Origin: Synechococcus sp. SB0662_bin_14
GTDB taxonomy: Bacteria > Cyanobacteriota > Cyanobacteriia > PCC-6307 > Cyanobiaceae
Assembly (NCBI GenBank): GCA_009840445.1
Contig: VXNS01000066.1
Location: 1 to 64,000 of the forward strand
Length of the DNA stretch: 64,000 nucleotides
Reading direction: 5' to 3'
The notes under the pieces: generated by a model
Seen by the model: the letters and a program-made list of their open reading frames with translations, nothing else
What the model was told of the DNA's origin: nothing
Database searches by the model: none
Part shown: one piece after another, positions 1-12,308 of the stretch
How the letters are laid out: every line of letters starts with the position of its first letter
Position numbering within the stretch: position 1 is the first letter of the stretch
Made by a program: the position numbers and the translations under genes

Positions 1-362
1 TTCTGCTGGGCCTGAAGTTTTTCCGGGGTGTTGATTTGCTCTGCAACACGGGCCAATTCCTCCCGTGCGGCGGCCAAGGCCTGCTCGGCTTCGGCCCGAT
101 CAATATCGGCGCCCAACTCGGCCCCATTGACCAGCACGGTGACTTCATCGTCAATCACCTCGGCAAAGCCCCCCATCAGGGCAATGGAACTCCAGTCGTA
201 CCCCTCCCGTAGCCGCAGCACCCCCACATCCAAGGCGGTGAGCAGGGAGACATGGCCCTTGAGCACCCCCAGTTGGCCGGTGGTGCTGGGCAGGATGACT
301 TCGTCAGCCGTCCCGTCAAAAATTTTGGTATCCGGGGCAAGAACCCGAACGGTAAGGCTCAT
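1..362 (-). CDS. atpC: ATP synthase epsilon subunit (partial, C-terminus beyond window)
   Basis: Epsilon subunit of the F1 part of thylakoid/plasma-membrane ATP synthase, which couples the rotor to the catalytic hexamer and restrains ATP hydrolysis. The minus strand from the ATG at 360-362 reads [17 protein letters not shown] and continues open to the window edge (about 120 codons), with the usual N-terminal beta-sandwich pattern ([13 protein letters not shown]) and the start of the C-terminal helical hairpin, rich in Ala/Glu. It lies 77 bp downstream of atpB on the same strand, the standard cyanobacterial atpB-atpC order. Only the last residues are missing, because of the window boundary. 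Confidence 0.95.
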   Translation of the reverse strand, partial: MSLTVRVLAPDTKIFDGTADEVILPSTTGQLGVLKGHVSLLTALDVGVLRLREGYDWSSIALMGGFAEVIDDEVTVLVNGAELGADIDRAEAEQALAAAREELARVAEQINTPEKLQAQQ

Positions 363-439
363 GGCAATACAAAGCAGCAGGGAGAACAGGGGAGGACCAG
401 TCCATGGTGAGGGCTGGTCCCCAATGGCATGGGCGGGAT

Positions 440-2029
<1,590 letters not shown>

Positions 2030-2034
2030 CTAGC

Positions 2035-2061
2035 TTGGCACTCAGGCGCTGAGAGTGCTAA
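2035..2061. promoter_or_regulatory. CIRCE operator (HrcA-binding site) upstream of groESL
   Basis: Inverted repeat TTGGCACTC - 9 nt - GAGTGCTAA. It differs at one position from the CIRCE consensus TTAGCACTC-N9-GAGTGCTAA, and the right arm is perfect. It lies about 105 bp upstream of the groES start, in the only gap between atpB and groES. CIRCE is bound by the repressor HrcA, so groESL is expected to be heat-induced by derepression. hrcA itself is not in the window. Confidence 0.93.
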
Positions 2062-2166
2062 CTCTGGCGTCAACCCGTGGCTTGCCTGATGAGGGCTGGC
2101 CGGCCCAAGGCCAGTCCGACCCAGGAACCACCTTGGTTTTTAGATGCTGAAACTCCCTTTTTCCCC

Positions 2167-2478
2167 ATGGCAGCAGTCAATCTCAGCGTTTCCACCGTCA
2201 AGCCCCTCGGTGACCGCGTCTTTGTGAAGGTCTCCGAGTCCGAAGAGAAGACCGCCGGTGGCATCCTCCTCCCCGATACCGCCAAGGAGAAACCCCAGGT
2301 GGGCGAAATAGCCCAGGTGGGGCCCGGCAAGCGCAACGACGACGGCACCCGGCAGACACCGGAAGTGAGCGTTGGCGACCGTGTGCTCTACAGCAAGTAT
2401 GCAGGCACGGACATCAAGCTGGGCGCCGATGAGTACGTCCTGCTCAGCGAGAAGGACATCCTCGCCGTTGTCGGCTGA
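2167..2478 (+). CDS. groES: Co-chaperonin GroES (10 kDa)
   Basis: 103-residue co-chaperonin that caps the GroEL ring. It contains the family core [10 protein letters not shown] near the N-terminus, the mobile-loop region ([11 protein letters not shown]) and the C-terminal strand [15 protein letters not shown]. The ATG at 2167 ([16 protein letters not shown]) gives the typical cyanobacterial length. An in-frame ATG at 2077 would add 30 unsupported residues and run close to the CIRCE element. groEL follows after 48 bp on the same strand. Confidence 0.97.
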   Translation: MAAVNLSVSTVKPLGDRVFVKVSESEEKTAGGILLPDTAKEKPQVGEIAQVGPGKRNDDGTRQTPEVSVGDRVLYSKYAGTDIKLGADEYVLLSEKDILAVVG

Positions 2479-2526
2479 TTTTTTCCATCTCTTTTCCCCT
2501 TTCAACTTCTCCGAACGACACTTCCC

Positions 2527-4164
<1,638 letters not shown>

Positions 4165-4216
4165 TTGCCCCCAGTGGTCAGTGATCCAGGTCACGTCCTG
4201 GAATCTCTTCTGTCCG

Positions 4217-4242
4217 GCGCCTCCTGCGGGGGGCGCTTTTTT
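4217..4242 (+). terminator. Intrinsic terminator of groESL
   Basis: GCGCC(T)CC, a four-base loop, GG(G)GGCGC, then six T. The stem is about 8 bp with one G-T wobble. It is correctly placed about 50 bp after the groEL stop codon. Confidence 0.85.
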
Positions 4243-4280
4243 GTGCCTGTCCCCGTACGTGGTGACGGTCGTGGCCTCAC

Positions 4281-4451
4281 CTACCTGTTCCCGACGGGCT
4301 GGGCGGACCCGCAGCGCTGGGCGCCAGGCATCTCGGCGTCAAAGACCTTGTGGGCATCCGCCTGGGAGAGGGCCTCAACAATCCGGGAGTGATAGGGGGA
4401 CGTGCCGATGCGGTAGCGAATTGTCCAGCGCCTCATGGACATGGTTGTCAT
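4281..4451 (-). CDS. Small hypothetical protein (about 56 aa)
   Basis: Short open frame in the otherwise gene-free 4.24-4.63 kb gap. It reads MTTMSMRRWTIRYRIG and continues with SPYHSRIVEA, ADAHKVFDAEMPGAQ and CGSAQP. The alternating beta-strand/helix pattern and the fragment GTSPYHSR...VEA...A...FDAE look like small conserved picocyanobacterial proteins I have seen, but no function is known to me. Alternative starts are at 4472, 4442 and 4436. No family with a known function is recognised, and the call rests on coding-like composition and recall. Confidence 0.5.
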   Translation of the reverse strand: MTTMSMRRWTIRYRIGTSPYHSRIVEALSQADAHKVFDAEMPGAQRCGSAQPVGNR

Positions 4452-4627
4452 GGGTTGCACAGGTCTGCCCATGGTGCCATTGGGGTGGACTGGTTTCCTC
4501 CTCCCAAATCAGAGGGTGTGCCTGTCCTGCGGAACACGCCGACTGATTGATACAAGGTCGGCGAAAGCAGGGATCGTGACAGATACGAACTTTGATGAAC
4601 TGTGTAGTTGATGCAGTGTTTCCATAA

Positions 4628-4698
4628 AGGCGGCACCCAGATTCGAACTGGGGATAAAGGATTTGCAATCCTCTGCCTTACCACTTGGCCATGCCGCC
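4628..4698 (-). tRNA. tRNA-Cys (anticodon GCA)
   Basis: On the minus strand the acceptor arms GGCGGCA/TGCCGCC pair perfectly. The D-arm is GCC...GGC, the anticodon stem GAGGA/TCCTT encloses loop TTGCAAA (anticodon GCA), and the T-arm is CCCAG-TTCGAAT-CTGGG. The discriminator is T and CCA is not encoded. It is 71 nt, and divergent from the LpxB-related gene that begins 23 bp further on. Confidence 0.97.
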
Positions 4699-4720
4699 AG
4701 AATGGAGCCGTACTCCTTCC

Positions 4721-6028
4721 ATGGAGCACTCTAGCAAGCCCCCTGCCCCTCCCCTGCTGGTGCTTAGCAATGGTCATGGGGAAGACCTGATTGCCGCCCG
4801 TGTGCTCACCGCCCTACGGCAGCAGGGGTATGACGGCCCCATGGAAGGCATGGCCCTGGTGGGACTCGGGACTGGGCTGGCTCCTGTTCCAGGGTTCCGG
4901 CCCGTTGGGCCACGACAACGGCTCCCCAGCGGTGGGTTTGGTAATCAAAGCTTTACAGGGCTGTTGCAGGACCTGTGGGCCGGATTGGCAGGTCTGGCCA
5001 TGGGCCAGTGGCGCTGTATCCGGCACTGGCGTAACGCCCATCCCCAGGGGGTGGTGCTGGCGGTTGGTGATCTGTTCCCCCTGGCGCTGGCCTGGGGCAG
5101 TGGTCTGCCCTACGGCTTTATCGGCACCCCCAAGAGCGACTGGACCTGGTGGACCAACTGGGGAACCACGCCCGTGGCGGATACCTGGCACCGCTGCAAG
5201 GGCAGTGAGTGGGACCCTTGGGAATGGTGGCTGATGGGCCATGGGCGCTGCCGCCTTGTGGTGGTGCGCGACGGCCTCACGGCCCGCGGATTGCGGCGCC
5301 ATGGCATTGACGCTCTGGCGCCGGGGAATCCCATGGTGGATGAGTCGGCGGCGGAATCACCCCTGCCTGCCGGGCTGGGCCCGCGGCAGCGGTTGTTGGT
5401 GTTGCCGGGCAGCCGGCTGCCCGAGTGCCTACGCAACCTCGAACGCTTGTTGGCTGCCCTGCCCCGTCAACTGGCGGCAGTGCTGCTGCTGGCCACAGGA
5501 CGCCAGCTTGACCCCCAGCACCTCGCCACAGTGGTGACGGGCCTGGGTTTTGTGGCCCGCCAACCCCCTGCGGATACGGGGAGCCGGCTGGCCTGGCAGC
5601 GGGACCACCTGCTCTTGCTCTGGGGACCTGGCTGCTTCGAGGCCTGGCTGCCCTGGGCGCAACTGGGCCTGGCCACGGCAGGGACTGCCACGGAGCAACT
5701 GGTGGGCCGTGGGGTGCCGGCCCTGTCGTTGCCGGGTCCGGGTCCCCAGTTCACGTCAGGATTTGCCCGTCGACAGAGCCGCCTGCTGGGGGGCGCCGTG
5801 ATTCCCTGCCCGTCCCCCCAGCAGTTCCGGCAGGAGTTGGCGCGGCTGCTGGGGGATCCTCACCATGGCCGGGCGTTGGGGCGCCGTGGCCAGAGACGCA
5901 TGGGGCCACGGGGTGGCAGTGGGGCCATTGCCCGGCTACTGCGGCAGCGCTTGCTCCTGCCCCATGGGACCATCAGCTCCGCTGCCCTGTCGTCATGGCC
6001 CTCTCCCAGCAAGGCACATATGCGGTGA
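4721..6028 (+). CDS. Lipid-A-disaccharide synthase-related protein
   Basis: 435-residue protein of the cyanobacterial family related to LpxB glycosyltransferases. An N-terminal Rossmann-like segment (PPLLVLSNGHGEDLIAARV) is followed by a second half with LLVLPGSRLPE and the nucleotide-sugar-binding-like region TAGTATEQLVGRGVPALSLPG, as in GT-B enzymes. The start at 4721 (MEHSSKPPAPP) was chosen because the longer frame from 4685 would overlap tRNA-Cys. Its real acceptor is uncertain; the family is separate from true LpxB. The C-terminus overlaps the next gene by 34 bp. Confidence 0.85.
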   Translation: MEHSSKPPAPPLLVLSNGHGEDLIAARVLTALRQQGYDGPMEGMALVGLGTGLAPVPGFRPVGPRQRLPSGGFGNQSFTGLLQDLWAGLAGLAMGQWRCIRHWRNAHPQGVVLAVGDLFPLALAWGSGLPYGFIGTPKSDWTWWTNWGTTPVADTWHRCKGSEWDPWEWWLMGHGRCRLVVVRDGLTARGLRRHGIDALAPGNPMVDESAAESPLPAGLGPRQRLLVLPGSRLPECLRNLERLLAALPRQLAAVLLLATGRQLDPQHLATVVTGLGFVARQPPADTGSRLAWQRDHLLLLWGPGCFEAWLPWAQLGLATAGTATEQLVGRGVPALSLPGPGPQFTSGFARRQSRLLGGAVIPCPSPQQFRQELARLLGDPHHGRALGRRGQRRMGPRGGSGAIARLLRQRLLLPHGTISSAALSSWPSPSKAHMR

Positions 6029-6261
6029 CCTGCGCCCGCATCGCCTCACTTCTGCACATCTCCCTTGGCGCTGCCCGTCAGTGGCTGGATCGACGGGCCG
6101 CCCAGGAGGGGGTGCGCGGCGTCGCACAGCGGCTGGAGTTTGCCCAGGCCCAGTTGGCCACGTTGCAGGAGCGGTACGGCGACCACGGCGAGCGTCCACC
6201 CATGGCCCAACTGCTGGACGAGACCGTCGCCAATCCCAGCCCCCTGCCGGAGGAGGAGTGA
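5995..6261 (+). CDS. Conserved hypothetical protein (88 aa), helix-turn-helix-like N-terminus
   Basis: Small protein beginning MALSQQGTYAVTCARIASLL. The part YAVTCARIASLLHISLGAARQWLDRRA reads like a helix-turn-helix, followed by a predicted coiled helix (AQRLEFAQAQLATLQERYG) and an acidic tail. It overlaps the 3' end of the LpxB-related gene by 34 bp in another frame, suggesting translational coupling. I do not recognise a named function. DNA binding would be a guess from the helix pattern only. Confidence 0.7.
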   Translation: MALSQQGTYAVTCARIASLLHISLGAARQWLDRRAAQEGVRGVAQRLEFAQAQLATLQERYGDHGERPPMAQLLDETVANPSPLPEEE

Positions 6262-6264
6262 AAC

Positions 6265-7296
6265 TCAATGGTGGTGGACGTGGTAATGGGCCTTGGCCTT
6301 TACGTCCTCCTCGCAGGCCCCGGTGCAGTCCTCGTCACAGAGGGTGCAGGGCTCACCCAGACCTTCATGGTGGTGGTGATGGCTTGCCTGGGGAGCACCA
6401 TGCTCGCTCTCAAAACCCAGCACCTGGGTGCGGTATTTGCACAGGGCACAGTTCATGGCGTTGTCCCCCTCCAGAGCCTCCTGGGCCCGGGCGCGGAAGG
6501 TGTCCAGCACCAGGGGATGGTCGCTGAGGTAGGCGGCTTTGCGAATGTCCAGTTGGGGATGGTCGGCCGCCACCCGGTCCACCGCCCGGTGAATGCGGCT
6601 CACCAGCACCCCGGAAAAGAGGAAGTAGGGGAAGACCACCATGCGGCGGTAACCCAGCCCCACTGCCCGCCGCAGGCAGTCCTCCACCTGGGGGAAGGTG
6701 ACGCCGGCGTAGCAGGTTTCTCCCCAGCCCAGCCCCAGGCCTTCCACCAACATGCGGGTGATCTTGGCCACGTTGCCGTTGGCGTCCGGATCCCGTGAGC
6801 CCCTACCCACCACCACCAGCAGGGTGTCTTGCCGGGTGTCCTGACCCATGGCGGCGTCCCCTTGCCCACCCCTGGCCTCCGGCGGCAAGGCTGCGGTGAT
6901 GCGGTCTGCAGCAGCGCGGACCATGCGGGCATCCATGCCCAACTCGCGGCTATAGCGGATGGGCAGGCCGGTGGCGGCGCTATAGCGGTTCAGCAGGGCG
7001 GGAATGTCGTTCTTCACGTGACCTGCGGCAAAGAGCATTCCCGGCACCGCCACCACCTGCTCCACACCGGCTGAGCCCAGCTTGTCCAGGCTGGCGGGAA
7101 TGACGGGGTGGGCAAATTCCAGGTAGCCGTAGGCCAGGGGATGGTGGGGCAGGAGATGGGCCAAGCCCGTGGTGAGCTGGGCAAACTCCGCCACGGCCTT
7201 GCGATTCCGGCTGCCGTGACCGCACACCATGATGCCCAGCTTGGCGGGGTTATCACCCCCGTCCCAACGCAGCTTCATCGGCTCTTCTTGCCCCAT
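6265..7296 (-). CDS. Sirohydrochlorin chelatase/CbiX-type protein with His/Cys-rich tail
   Basis: About 343 residues. Class II chelatase fold in two related halves: MVCGHGSRNRKAV with a first half ending at PALLNRY, then LLVVVGRGSRDPDANGNVAK in the second. The first His-Gly motif supplies a likely metal ligand. Such enzymes insert Co or Fe into sirohydrochlorin for cobalamin or siroheme. The last 60 residues hold MNCALCKYR, CTLCDEDCTGACEED and two His clusters, a possible metal store or Fe-S site. The start is ambiguous: 7296 (MGQEEP) or 7278 (MKLRWDGG, preceded by AAGAAGAG). It follows the exonuclease gene by 7-25 bp, so the two are probably co-transcribed. Confidence 0.88.
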   Translation of the reverse strand: MGQEEPMKLRWDGGDNPAKLGIMVCGHGSRNRKAVAEFAQLTTGLAHLLPHHPLAYGYLEFAHPVIPASLDKLGSAGVEQVVAVPGMLFAAGHVKNDIPALLNRYSAATGLPIRYSRELGMDARMVRAAADRITAALPPEARGGQGDAAMGQDTRQDTLLVVVGRGSRDPDANGNVAKITRMLVEGLGLGWGETCYAGVTFPQVEDCLRRAVGLGYRRMVVFPYFLFSGVLVSRIHRAVDRVAADHPQLDIRKAAYLSDHPLVLDTFRARAQEALEGDNAMNCALCKYRTQVLGFESEHGAPQASHHHHHEGLGEPCTLCDEDCTGACEEDVKAKAHYHVHHH

Positions 7297-7303
7297 GGGT
7301 CGT

Positions 7304-7951
7304 TCAGTGCTCAAAGATGTTGCCAAAGTGCTGGCGATCCAGTTCCGCCAGTGTGGGCACACAGGTGAAGCAGCGCTGGGCCAATTCCAGCCGCTCCTCC
7401 CGCTCCAGCATGTGCCGCAAGCGGTCCATGGCGCCCAGGAGGAAGCGCACGTCGTTGGCGGCATAGGCCAACTGCTGCTCCGTGAGCTGGTCCACCCGCC
7501 CCCAGTCGCTGCTCTGGGCCCCCTTGTCCAGTTCCACGCCGCACAACTCCTGCACCATGTCCTTGAGGCCGTGGCGGGGGGAATAGGTGCGGGCCAGACG
7601 GCTGCCGATCTTGGTGCAAAAAACGGGCTGCACCGCAATGGCAAGGCCCTGGCGGAGGGCAGCCACGTCGAAGCGGGCGTAGTGGAACACCTTCACGATA
7701 TGACCGCACTCCAGCACCTGCTGCAGTCGCGGGGCCCGGGTCTGGCCACGGGCAATGCGCACACAGCAGGCCCGATCCTCGCGATCGGCGATCTGCACCA
7801 GGCAGAGGCGGTCGCGACCATGGCAGAGTCCCATGGCTTCCGTATCTACGGCCAGGGCATCACTGTCGCTGTAGAAGGAGGCCCACTCCTGGCTGAGATC
7901 ACCATCAAAAACAGCGAACCGGGCAGCTTGGCTTGGCACTTGACTGGGCAT
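7304..7951 (-). CDS. rnd: 3'-5' exonuclease, RNase D family
   Basis: 215-residue DEDDy exonuclease domain without the HRDC domains of full RNase D. Visible catalytic residues are Asp/Glu in VDTEAMG (about residues 36-38), Asp in HYARFDVAAL (about 95), and Tyr/Asp in YAANDVRFLLG (about 161-165). The family trims 3' ends of tRNA and other small RNAs, and the short form is usual in cyanobacteria. The gene is upstream of the chelatase on the same strand. The start is at 7951 (MPSQVPSQAARFAVFDGD). Confidence 0.9.
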   Translation of the reverse strand: MPSQVPSQAARFAVFDGDLSQEWASFYSDSDALAVDTEAMGLCHGRDRLCLVQIADREDRACCVRIARGQTRAPRLQQVLECGHIVKVFHYARFDVAALRQGLAIAVQPVFCTKIGSRLARTYSPRHGLKDMVQELCGVELDKGAQSSDWGRVDQLTEQQLAYAANDVRFLLGAMDRLRHMLEREERLELAQRCFTCVPTLAELDRQHFGNIFEH

Positions 7952-8064
7952 GGGGCAGACAGGCGTGATGCAGGAACCATCCCAATCTTGCCAATTCCTT
8001 CACAAGTCCACCTTGAAAATCAAAATGATCGGGACTAGGCCATGGATAGCGTTCATGGGACCAC

Positions 8065-8565
8065 ATGGCTTCTCGACGTCAACTGTCCACCATGGGCCTC
8101 CCTGATATCCAGCGCTTTTTTGCCGAGCCACCGATTCAATACCTGGGTCTTGAATTGTCGGTCTGTTGGATTCTGGAGTGCCTCCTCAAGAAAGACGACT
8201 ACCCCACAGCCCTGACCAACCAGTTGGCGGAGTCGCACCCCCATCTGCGCATCTCCGAGACCATGCTGCAGCAGGCCATTGAGTTCCTGGATCGCCAAGG
8301 AGCCATCACCAGCTATGCCAAGCGCTGCCCCAGCCGTGGCCGCCCACGGCGCATGTTGCACTTGTCGGAGGCTGTCCATCAGGAGGCCCGGTCTCTGGTG
8401 GCCTCGTGGCAATGCTGGCTCAAGGAGCATACCCTGAATCCGCTGTCGGGAGCCGGGCTCGTGACCGGTCGCAATTTGACAACAAGCCTTGCAACAGAGG
8501 ATCAGCGACTGGCTGACGAATTGCAGGCGGAACGTAGTCAGTTGGATCCCGCACCCTCTGCCTAG
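8065..8565 (+). CDS. Conserved cyanobacterial protein, winged-helix-like
   Basis: 166 residues (157 if it starts at the ATG at 8092, MGLPDIQRFFAEPP, which looks closer to homologues). The N-terminal half has the helix spacing of a winged-helix DNA-binding domain, with RISETMLQQAIEFLDRQGAI as a plausible recognition region and a basic wing CPSRGRPRRML. I recall similar PadR-like proteins in picocyanobacteria but know no target. It is a monocistronic-looking gene divergent from the exonuclease, with about 110 bp between them. Confidence 0.78.
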   Translation: MASRRQLSTMGLPDIQRFFAEPPIQYLGLELSVCWILECLLKKDDYPTALTNQLAESHPHLRISETMLQQAIEFLDRQGAITSYAKRCPSRGRPRRMLHLSEAVHQEARSLVASWQCWLKEHTLNPLSGAGLVTGRNLTTSLATEDQRLADELQAERSQLDPAPSA

Positions 8566-8616
8566 GCGAAAATCCGCCAAGCTGTGGCCTGCTGATGCCA
8601 CAGCCCGCGGCGCCCC

Positions 8617-9183
8617 ATGCCCCCTTCCGTTGTCCTGCCCTCCACCCTGCTGCTGACCCTGTTGCTGGCCACCGGGTTGGTCTTCTTTCTGCGGGCCTCC
8701 AGCAAGGACCGGACCATGGCCATGGTGGTCACTAGCTACCGCCCCTCGTTACAGGTGTTGCGTGATTTGGACCACTGGTTGGCGGCGCGGGGCTGGCACG
8801 TGGTGCGTACCCACCCGGACCGGCGTCACCTGGTCTATGAAGGCCACGTTGCCGCCAGTGTTCCCCTGGCCCTGTTGCTGGCATTCCTGGGCTGTTCCGG
8901 TGGCGCCGCGCTGGGGCTGGTGATGGTCCAGGTGTTGCCCAACAGTGGCCCATCGTGGCCCATCGCTCTGGGCCTGATGGGGGTGACGGCCGCACCCGTC
9001 TATTTGCGCCGCGCTCAACGGCAGGAGCAACTGGATCTTCGCTTGCTTACACCTGATCAGGTGGTGCCCAGTCGTTTGGTGATGCGGGTCCATCGCGATG
9101 AGTTGCTGGCCGTGGAAGCCGAGCTGGGCAAGACCCTGCAGTTGCAGTTCACCCCTTGCACAACCGGGGTCCCGTTTGAATAA
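8617..9183 (+). CDS. Cofactor assembly of complex C subunit B (CCB2/CCB4 family)
   Basis: 188-residue membrane protein. A first membrane segment (about residues 8-26) is followed directly by the family motif FFLRASSKDRT, and a hydrophobic hairpin follows at about 83-130. CCB proteins attach heme ci covalently to cytochrome b6 of the b6f complex in chloroplasts and cyanobacteria. The assignment rests on the RASSKDRT signature and the topology. It is a short-gap neighbour of the secreted amidase-like gene. Confidence 0.75.
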   Translation: MPPSVVLPSTLLLTLLLATGLVFFLRASSKDRTMAMVVTSYRPSLQVLRDLDHWLAARGWHVVRTHPDRRHLVYEGHVAASVPLALLLAFLGCSGGAALGLVMVQVLPNSGPSWPIALGLMGVTAAPVYLRRAQRQEQLDLRLLTPDQVVPSRLVMRVHRDELLAVEAELGKTLQLQFTPCTTGVPFE

Positions 9184-9210
9184 TTCAGTCCAGGCCCGTT
9201 GCTGGCACCT

Positions 9211-10164
9211 GTGCCCCCCCGCTCCTTCCTGGCGTTTGCTCTGCTGCTGATCAGCCCGGTTCCCCTGGCGCAGCCGTTGTTGGCCCAGGAGGCCTTGCCC
9301 ACGGCTCCCTATGGACAGTTTCGCAAGGTGGCAGTGAGCACCGGGGAACGCTCACGGCTCACGGTAAAGAAGAATTGGCTGGGCAAGCGGCAGCCAAGCC
9401 AGACGGTGCCCATCCTCGTGCTGGCGGGCCATGCGGACTCTCAACGCATCAGCCCTGGCACCAGGGGCTATGCGGTGGCTGTCAACGGTGCGCGTCCCAT
9501 GCAGCCCGGCATCACCGACGAGACCTTTTGGAACTTGGCCACGGCCAAGCGCATTGCCAAGCTGGGCAGGCAGCGGGGGCTCAATATCCGCTTCTACGAC
9601 CCTGGCGTCCGCACCATCCACAATGGTGACGACCCCCGCACCAACTGGAGCCAGGGCAAACGCCATGCACAGGCAGGGGGCTATGCACTGGAGATTCATT
9701 ACGACGCCTATGGCCGTGACGGCCTTGGCTCCGGTGTCATCCCCCGGGTGTATGGGGGGCAAACGGTCATTGATGAGCACTTGGCGCGGGAATTCGGCTC
9801 TTTCCCCTGGGATTTTCGCGGCGTACTCGGCGCCCCCAAGCGGGGCATCACCATACTGGAGGTGGGCAAACTGGAAGGGGACCTGGAGAACAAGCTGAGG
9901 AATCCCACCACCCGCAATGCTGCCCTCAACACCATTGCTGATCGGGTGGTGACCACCATGGCCAAGGCCCTTGGTGTGCCCCAGTCCTTTTTCCAGGTGC
10001 CGTCGCTGCCTGCCTTGCCCCCCAGCCCAGCTACAACGGTGGCCACTCAGCAGCCACCGTTCCGGCCCCGGGTGTCAGCACCGCCACCAATCCAGCGTTC
10101 AACACCGTCCACCCATCGGAAGACCTCAACCCAGGGCGCCACGGGCGCGGCAACGCGCCTCTAG
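9211..10164 (+). CDS. Secreted N-acetylmuramoyl-L-alanine amidase-like protein
   Basis: About 317 residues from GTG 9211 (a TTG at 9199 is also in frame). An N-terminal signal peptide ([21 protein letters not shown]) is followed by motifs spaced like Amidase_3 zinc enzymes: [20 protein letters not shown] and [10 protein letters not shown], offering His, His and Glu. These suggest peptidoglycan hydrolysis in the periplasm, but the match is by motif spacing only and some ligands differ from classical AmiC. The tail after residue 260 is Pro/Ser/Thr-rich. The 3' end overlaps hemF convergently by 39 bp. Confidence 0.65.
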   Translation: MPPRSFLAFALLLISPVPLAQPLLAQEALPTAPYGQFRKVAVSTGERSRLTVKKNWLGKRQPSQTVPILVLAGHADSQRISPGTRGYAVAVNGARPMQPGITDETFWNLATAKRIAKLGRQRGLNIRFYDPGVRTIHNGDDPRTNWSQGKRHAQAGGYALEIHYDAYGRDGLGSGVIPRVYGGQTVIDEHLAREFGSFPWDFRGVLGAPKRGITILEVGKLEGDLENKLRNPTTRNAALNTIADRVVTTMAKALGVPQSFFQVPSLPALPPSPATTVATQQPPFRPRVSAPPPIQRSTPSTHRKTSTQGATGAATRL

Positions 10165-11199
10165 CTCCCCGTCCCCATGCCAATCCCGGGGCCGGAGAAA
10201 CTCCTCGTACAGGAGCGCTTCCCAACTGTCGGCTTCCGGTTGATAGCCATACTCCCAACGCACCAGGGGGGGGAGAGACATGAGGATGGATTCGGTGCGC
10301 CCCTTGGTTTGCAGGCCGAAGATGGTGCCCCGGTCAAATACCAGGTTGAACTCCACGTAGCGGCCGCGGCGATAAAGCTGAAATTGACGCTCCCGCTCCC
10401 CATAGGTCATGGCGCGGCGCGCCTCCACGATGGGCAAAAAGCTGGGCAGGAAGGCATGGCCACAGGCCTGGGCCAACTGGAATAACTGCTCCCAATCATG
10501 CTGGATCGGGCCAATGTCGCCACTGTGCCGGGCTGCCTCCCCTTGATGATTCTCGCCCCGGTAGAGCACACCGACGGGGGCCTGATAGTCAAAGAAAATG
10601 CCCCCCACCCCTCGTGTTTCCTGGCGGTGCTTCAGGTAGAAGTACTCATCGCACCAGCGCTTGAAGACGGAGAAGTAGCGGGGGTCTACCCCATCACACG
10701 CCGTTTGCAGGGTGCGGTGAAAGTGGCGGGCGTCCTGGAGAAAGGGGTAGTAGGGCGTGAGATCGGCGCCGCCACCAAACCACCACACGGACCCCGCCTG
10801 AAAGTAGCGGTAGTTGAGGTGGACGGTGGGGACGTAGGGGTTGCGAGGATGAAGCACCATGGAAGTGCCCAGGGCAAACCACTGCTGCCCTGCCGCCTCA
10901 GGGCGCTGCTTCACGATGGATGGAGGCAGGTGATTGCCTTCCACCTCGGAAAAGTTGACGCCCCCCTGCTCCAGCAGTGCGCCGTTCCTCAGCACCCGTG
11001 AGCAGCCGCCGCCACCTTCCGGTCGCAGCCAGCGTTCTTCCGCAAAGCGCCCAGCGCCGTCGGCCTTCTCCAGGGCTGCACAGATCTGGTCCTGAAGACC
11101 GCAGGCAAAGGCCCGGAAACGCTCCCGCGCATCGGCTGGGGGCTCTGCAGGCGAGGAGGTGGACTGGCACGTGGCCTCTTGCAGAGAATGCTGCACCAT
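10126..11199 (-). CDS. hemF: Oxygen-dependent coproporphyrinogen III oxidase
   Basis: 357-residue enzyme converting coproporphyrinogen III to protoporphyrinogen IX with O2, on the route to heme and chlorophyll. Diagnostic stretches are [45 protein letters not shown] and [10 protein letters not shown]. The start at 11197-11199 ([11 protein letters not shown]) gives a slightly long but normal cyanobacterial protein; the frame continues upstream only antisense to mrp. It is divergent from mrp with a 55 bp shared promoter region. The last 39 bp overlap the convergent amidase-like gene. Confidence 0.97.
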   Translation of the reverse strand: MVQHSLQEATCQSTSSPAEPPADARERFRAFACGLQDQICAALEKADGAGRFAEERWLRPEGGGGCSRVLRNGALLEQGGVNFSEVEGNHLPPSIVKQRPEAAGQQWFALGTSMVLHPRNPYVPTVHLNYRYFQAGSVWWFGGGADLTPYYPFLQDARHFHRTLQTACDGVDPRYFSVFKRWCDEYFYLKHRQETRGVGGIFFDYQAPVGVLYRGENHQGEAARHSGDIGPIQHDWEQLFQLAQACGHAFLPSFLPIVEARRAMTYGERERQFQLYRRGRYVEFNLVFDRGTIFGLQTKGRTESILMSLPPLVRWEYGYQPEADSWEALLYEEFLRPRDWHGDGELEARCRARGALG

Positions 11200-11254
11200 G
11201 GGACGAGCGTGGTTCAGGCAAGATCTTGACACTTCCCCAACGTTCTCCCACTCC

Positions 11255-12304
11255 ATGACCACCATTAGTGACGCCCTGGCCTGTCTGCGCCCCCTGACGG
11301 ATGTGGGCAGCGGGAAAAGCCTGCTGGACCTGGAGTGGGTTCGCAATCCACGGCTGCAGGGATCACGGGCCATCATCGAACTGGCTCTGCCGGCCCATGC
11401 CAATCCCCAGCGGGACCGCATCGCCAAGGAACTGCGCGCCGCCCTGTTGACCCTTGACGGCGTTGAGGACGTACAGATTGAACTGGTGGCTTCCCCGGCC
11501 CCGGAGGCCACTGCCCCCCAGACCCGTCCCATTGCGGGCGTCAAGACGGTGGTGGCCGTGAGCAGTGGCAAGGGGGGCGTGGGGAAGAGCACCGTTGCCG
11601 TGAACCTGGCCTGCGCCCTGGCGGCCACAGGCCTGCGGGTTGGTTTGCTGGATGCGGATCTTTACGGTCCCAACACCCCCATCATGCTGGGGTTAAGCGA
11701 GGTGGCCCCGCAGACGGTGGAAGAGGATGGTCAGCAACTGCTCGTGCCCCTGGAGAGTTGCGGTATTGCCATGGTCTCCATGGGGTTGCTGATCAATCCT
11801 GGGCAACCGGTGATCTGGCGGGGGCCCATGCTCAACGGCGTCATCCGCCAATTCCTCTATCAAGTGAAGTGGGGAGAGCGTGACGTGCTGGTGGTGGACC
11901 TGCCGCCGGGAACGGGGGATGCCCAGTTGTCCCTGGCCCAGGCGGTGCCCATGGAGGGGGTGGTGATCGTCACGACGCCGCAGCAGGTGGCCCTGGCTGA
12001 CTCCCGCCGTGGCCTGGCCATGTTTCAGCAGTTGGGGGTGCCCGTCCTGGGGGTGGTGGAGAACATGAGTTGGTTTGCACCGCCGGACCAGCCCGAGAAA
12101 CGCTACGCCCTGTTTGGTGAAGGGGGCGGCTCCCAACTGGCGACTGAGGCCCGTGTGCCCCTGCTGGCCCAACTGCCCCTGCAACTGCCGCCGGAGGAGG
12201 GAGAGGGACAACCCCTGGTGCTGTCCCAGCCGGACTCTCCCGCTGGCGTGGCCCTGCAAGGATTGGCGCAACAACTCCGCAGGCGCTTGGTGACCCCTTG
12301 CTGA
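11255..12304 (+). CDS. mrp: Mrp/NBP35-family ATP-binding protein (Fe-S cluster carrier)
   Basis: 349-residue P-loop ATPase. An N-terminal MIP18-like domain (about 1-80) is followed by the deviant Walker [12 protein letters not shown] (about 103-113), [11 protein letters not shown] and [10 protein letters not shown]. Mrp proteins bind and transfer Fe-S clusters. The usual C-terminal CxxC after ENMS is absent ([16 protein letters not shown]), which I believe is common in marine picocyanobacterial Mrp. The start at 11255 ([11 protein letters not shown]) avoids reading into the hemF promoter. rodA starts 4 bp after the stop, indicating an operon. Confidence 0.93.
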   Translation: MTTISDALACLRPLTDVGSGKSLLDLEWVRNPRLQGSRAIIELALPAHANPQRDRIAKELRAALLTLDGVEDVQIELVASPAPEATAPQTRPIAGVKTVVAVSSGKGGVGKSTVAVNLACALAATGLRVGLLDADLYGPNTPIMLGLSEVAPQTVEEDGQQLLVPLESCGIAMVSMGLLINPGQPVIWRGPMLNGVIRQFLYQVKWGERDVLVVDLPPGTGDAQLSLAQAVPMEGVVIVTTPQQVALADSRRGLAMFQQLGVPVLGVVENMSWFAPPDQPEKRYALFGEGGGSQLATEARVPLLAQLPLQLPPEEGEGQPLVLSQPDSPAGVALQGLAQQLRRRLVTPC

Positions 12305-12308
12305 CGCC

